This document shows, one piece after another, positions 60,536 to 64,000 of a stretch of 64,000 bases of DNA. The notes under the pieces were generated by a model. The model ran no database searches. It was not told the origin of the DNA and was given only the letters and a program-made list of their open reading frames with translations. The stretch is from Gymnothorax reevesii (taxonomy: Eukaryota > Chordata > Actinopteri > Anguilliformes > Muraenidae). Every line of letters begins with the position of its first letter. Position 1 is the stretch's first letter. The stretch covers positions 125,823,447 through 125,887,446 of the forward strand of contig CM056573.1 of NCBI GenBank assembly GCA_029721435.1, read 5' to 3'. A program made the translations under genes and the position numbers.

Positions 60536-61001
60536 ATGCCGAGATGAGCGGCTGCCTTTTGCAGCAATAGTCATTTGAAGGGCTTTAATAAAACATTTCA
60601 TGCGTAAGTTAGCGTAGAAATGCAAATTTGTCGCCCTAATAGAAAAAATCGCGTTCGCTTGCCAGCCAGCTATTTAGCCGTCCCATTGACTTAAATAGAC
60701 CGCTGACTAAAGGAAATGCTAGCGATCGATAACGGTCTCCAGTGAGCTACCTCGGTCCCCTTACCGTCGCGCGGACTGCATTGACTTAGCAGTTAATACA
60801 ATTAACAAGGTTGCTAACTAGCTACTTGTAATTGACATTCAAGGACAATATTTCTGACTTGCACAATATTTAAAACAATGGACAAGTCACTTTTCCTGTT
60901 TATACAGAGTTCCAAAGGAGGGGAGAAAGGCCTGGCTGTTAGAAATCAAGAGAAAAAACCATTCTCTATCCTCTCGATCTGTGCTGTGCAGCGATTATTT
61001 T
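60536..61001 (+). pseudogene. Two-exon THAP-domain remnant with canonical splice sites
   Basis: THAP domains are C2CH zinc fingers that bind DNA in chromatin proteins and in P-like transposases. Exon 1 (60536-60603) starts ATG-CCG-AGA, then TGA where a cysteine codon is expected, then AAAFCSNSHLKGFNKTFH. GTAAGT at 60604 is a good donor. Exon 2 starts at 60908 after a pyrimidine-rich tract and ACAG. The phase matches: GC at the end of exon 1 joins A to complete a codon. Exon 2 reads VPKEGRKAWLLEIKRKN, then SRSVLCSDYF. The first zinc cysteine is a stop, and the final histidine (expected in CSDHF) is tyrosine. A T-run change after SDYF shifts the frame. Confidence 0.7.
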
Positions 61002-61559
61002 TTGAGAGCAGTGTTATAATGGGACAGGGGCAAAGATGACACATAGTAAAGGAGTAGCCAGAGTTGACTAGCGCTTCTTTGTAACAACGTTAGCATTAGC
61101 CATACGATTCAGTATGAACAATTTGGTCAACGGCAGATATGCTCAATCAGGGTACAATGAAGTGAGGAAATCAGAGAGTAATTTGATAACGTATATGGAC
61201 ATTCATCGACGTTGCTTATAACAACGAAAACTTCGAAGCAATTATTTTATCAGAGTCATTAAAAGCCTCGGTCACCTTAACTGAACTTTTCTGCTCGCAC
61301 TTGAATGTTGACACTGAGTCACATTTCGATCTTCCCTTTAGTAAGTGTGCCGCTTTCCATCCTCCATAAAAGCACATATATAGGGAGAGAAAATGTTGGT
61401 CTGCACAGCGATACCAAAATCCCCCAACTCGCACGCAAGTGTTTTTGAAAATACTATTTTACAGTAGGTGAAAATGAATCGCGAAAACCGGGCACGCGCA
61501 TGAGCAGGACAATTGCGACCCCGGTAAAAAAAGAAGATCCGGAGCCAAAACTACCGGCC
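61002..61559. other. No gene recognised after the THAP remnant
   Basis: Out-of-frame continuation (FESSV) is readable for a few codons. No further THAP-associated coiled coil or transposase core was recognised. The 61216-61434 minus frame has no known domain. Confidence 0.35.
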
Positions 61560-61931
61560 CGAGTAATTATCAGGCCCATATTACTGGGCCCATGGTCCTA
61601 GTAATGCAAGCTGTGATTTGTTTTTTACTTTTTCACTGAAGTTGTGACTCTTGCAAATCTTCTAAACCCAAAAACTAAGCCCCTCCTTTCTTTTGTTAAC
61701 ATTTATTCAGCAATGGTCTGGTAACATCAATGTTTACTGTACCTAAAGGTAAATGGAGGAAAATGGTGCATATCAATGAAAGAAAAGTCTAATCATACAG
61801 TAAATACATCCCATAATCCATATATTTCATACTGGTTTTTAAGAAAGGCATTATGAACAGAAATTTGAGGTTCCTTCTAAATTTTTGACCTGTATTGCCC
61901 TTGCTTCCAAAATTCTGGCCTGTAGTGTAAC
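61560..61931 (-). mobile_element. Dispersed repeat R, minus-strand copy
   Basis: This is the inverted counterpart of the 51.66-52.09 kb repeat: AATTATCAGGCCCATATTAC, AAAAACTAAGCCCCTCCTTT, GGTAAATGGAGGAAAATGGT and ATCAATGAAAGAAAAGTC. It ends GGCCTGTAGTGTAA at about 61931. It lacks the ~75-bp middle segment of the plus copy. No conserved frame was seen. Confidence 0.75.
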
Positions 61932-62094
61932 TGTTGTAGTCCAGACAAGGAGCCAGATGCTGATTCAAGGTACAATCTATTGAGGGTGGTATTAACCCCC
62001 ACTAAGGTTGGACTGTCTGACAGCAGGTCCAATGGGTTTAGCAGGAATGCGGTCCCTGTCCTTAGACCTTTGGGAGGAGTTCTATCTCAGGGAA

Positions 62095-62288
62095 TGGGCT
62101 GCTGTTTGGAGCCAGGAGATTCTGCAGTGGAAACCTATGCTGCTTTCACTGAGGAGATGAGTAAGGTGTTTGTCAGTTGTCAGTCCCGCTCCAGCCACGC
62201 TGCTGCCTGGAAGTTGCCTCAGCTGCACCAAGGCAGCTGGTCAGTATCAGAATACTCCATTGATTTCTCATTGATTTGTAATCTTTAA
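62095..62288 (+). pseudogene. Ty3/gypsy retrotransposon Gag fragment, frameshifted
   Basis: One frame at 62095-62115 reads WAAVWSQ. After a frame change, DSAVETYAAFTEEMSKVF follows at about 62129, then LHQGSWSVSEYSIDF. This order (W-A-x-x-VW, Y-x-x-F, F, QG-x-x-SV-x-EY-x-x-x-F) is characteristic of the capsid region of Ty3/gypsy Gag proteins. Protease, reverse transcriptase and LTRs were not recognised. It is an isolated decayed fragment. Confidence 0.65.
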
Positions 62289-64000
62289 TGATTGTTAATT
62301 ATCAAGGTACTCTACATGGCCTTTTCAGATAGGAACAAGTTCACAAACCTTATTCTTGGTTTCCAGGATTGGGAACACACTCCTTGTAATCGTTCTTCCA
62401 TCTGTTTCACTGCCCAGTTTATTAATAACAAAATAATAAGCCTTCTATGGTCATTAGGGTTGGGAGTGAATTCCCGCTTAACTCTCAGTTCCAGCCGTCT
62501 TACAATCTGACTCTGGCAAAGTGTGAACGCCATCTGACTGCAGTCCTAAGGATGCCACTGGCCATGCATGAACACGCCCCTGTACTCAAGCCTGTATCAT
62601 CTGAACTATACTGTGTCATTGTGCTCTGGGCTCTGTCTCCCTGTCATTACCATATAACTGTCAGTAGAGCGGTGGGGGTTCTCAGTTTTACTTTGACAAA
62701 AAGAGGAAGGGAGTGAGTGTTTTATCCTGAGATGTTTAAAAAAAATGATTTTAAAAATCGCCCCAGACCAGTGATTTATCCCAAAGGCCCAATTCTGAAT
62801 TAGCAGGCCATCCATTTTGATAAACCATTATAGTTCTTTCGATATTTAAAAAGTTTTGATGAAGTACTGCAATTTATTAAACTCAAATTAATTTTGTCTC
62901 AGGTACAGTGATGCAGATTTGTGCAGCTTTGATTTGGTTTGTCTCTGGTGAGGCGATTCATATTTAGAGGGCTTAGATTTGGTTTTCCCCAGTGTGGTGA
63001 TACAGGATAGTGTGCTTTGGATTGTCTGATGTCGTTGCTCTGATCCATAGAACCTGGATTTGGTTTGTCTCCAGTGAGGAGATTCGTATTTATTGAGCTT
63101 GGATTTAGTGGGTCTTGGTTGTTAAGTTGTGAAGTCTATCCCAGAATCCAACAGACCACTCTTAATATTCAGGTCATGAATATTCATTTTTGCCCAAAGC
63201 GAGGCTTGAGACGCATAACTGGATGGCGGGCTTTACTTTACTACCCTGGTTTCTTATTACTTTTGCGGGAATTTCATTGTCAGAGAGCGTGAGAAAAAAT
63301 CACACACTTGATAAGTTATGCTGTTTATATTTAGCCAAACCGAATAGCAAGTGTAACATTGGTTAAATCGATATGGCTTAGCACTGTAGCAGGCTGGCGA
63401 AGTGCCACTCTCATAACTATATAAATACTACTCAGCCAGTGTGCTAGTAATACCGTTCCGTAACTATTTCATAACATTAGTTTGTTCGCCAGCGAGCTAA
63501 CGTTAGCTACCCAATACTTCAACAACCATATCAGGAGATGAATCTCATTGTTATGGACAGAAAAAAAAGTAAGGAGATAACTGAAATTACAGGAATTGGG
63601 TGAAGAACTGTTCAATGCATTATTAGTTTTTGGCTTGTGCTGAAGAAGACTTTACATAGTGGTTTGACTCTCTTGTTGCCCAGAAATCTCAGCCAAATAT
63701 TAACGCAATTATGGAGAGAAATAAATGTGACAAATATGAGCCTTGGTCAAGCCTAAAGGCAGTCCAACAAAATATTCGAGTGTGAGACCTATTTTTGGCC
63801 AGGCTGTGTATCTTAATGTATTTTTTCTCTTTAGACAAGCAGCTTGGCAAGCATTTGCCTGCACAGTATGGTCTTGTTTTTGAAACTAATAAATTATACT
63901 TGTATTTATTTGTGAAACAGTCTGAAGTTGAGGGAAAATGCAGCCTTAAGCTTATACTGTACTTCAGACTCAACAGCAGTACTGAATACAGCTTTTTCCT
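62289..64000. other. No gene recognised
   Basis: Frames at 62292-62716 and 63065-63292 have no known domain; some could be decayed remains of the neighbouring retrotransposon. GCTAACGTTAGCTA at about 63497 is a short palindrome. The window ends in unique AT-rich sequence. Confidence 0.35.

Overview
This window looks like non-coding DNA from a ray-finned fish, most likely a teleost. I infer this from several Tc1/mariner elements with fish-type termini and DD34E transposases, tRNA-derived SINEs, hAT-type MITEs, L2/CR1-type LINE tails, Ty3/gypsy debris, and dense GT/CA/CT/GAT microsatellites. There are no bacterial operons, ribosome-binding sites, rRNAs or CRISPR arrays. I could not identify any intact protein-coding gene. 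Most long open frames are products of simple repeats or lie inside transposable elements.

Layout. 1-9 kb: a 54-bp minisatellite; a nearly complete Tc1-like element on the minus strand (about 1345-2940) with a doubly damaged transposase; a short palindromic MITE; a hAT-type MITE with a perfect 8-bp target duplication (4722-4935); an 89-bp minisatellite; and a long tRNA-derived SINE (about 7693-8173). 9-28 kb: LINE tails, a palindromic MITE at 13.25-13.62 kb, TG-rich tracts, a ~90-bp minisatellite split by a dispersed repeat, and a 45-bp tandem repeat. 28-41 kb: a possible first exon with promoter-like sequence (about 28.71-29.11 kb), a minisatellite of two alternating 48-bp units, long pyrimidine tracts, and nested palindromes at 38.56-39.13 kb. 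41-50 kb: a second Tc1-like element (41610-43184), a 3.9-kb GAT-type satellite with higher-order structure, and a heavily decayed third Tc1-like copy (about 49.1-50.08 kb). 50-64 kb: a tRNA-like sequence, a 268-bp hairpin, two inverted copies of one repeat about 10 kb apart, a Tc1 fragment inserted in a TA microsatellite, a tRNA-derived SINE, hAT-like debris, a two-exon THAP-domain remnant with matching splice sites (60.54-61.0 kb), and a Ty3/gypsy gag remnant (about 62.1-62.28 kb).

Nothing here works together as a pathway. The window reads as an intergenic or intronic landscape built by repeated transposon insertion and tandem-repeat growth. The most informative items are the THAP remnant, the organised GAT satellite, the alternating 48-bp minisatellite, the possible first exon near 29.1 kb, and the insertions that can be ordered in time. 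I found no convincing new multi-gene system.
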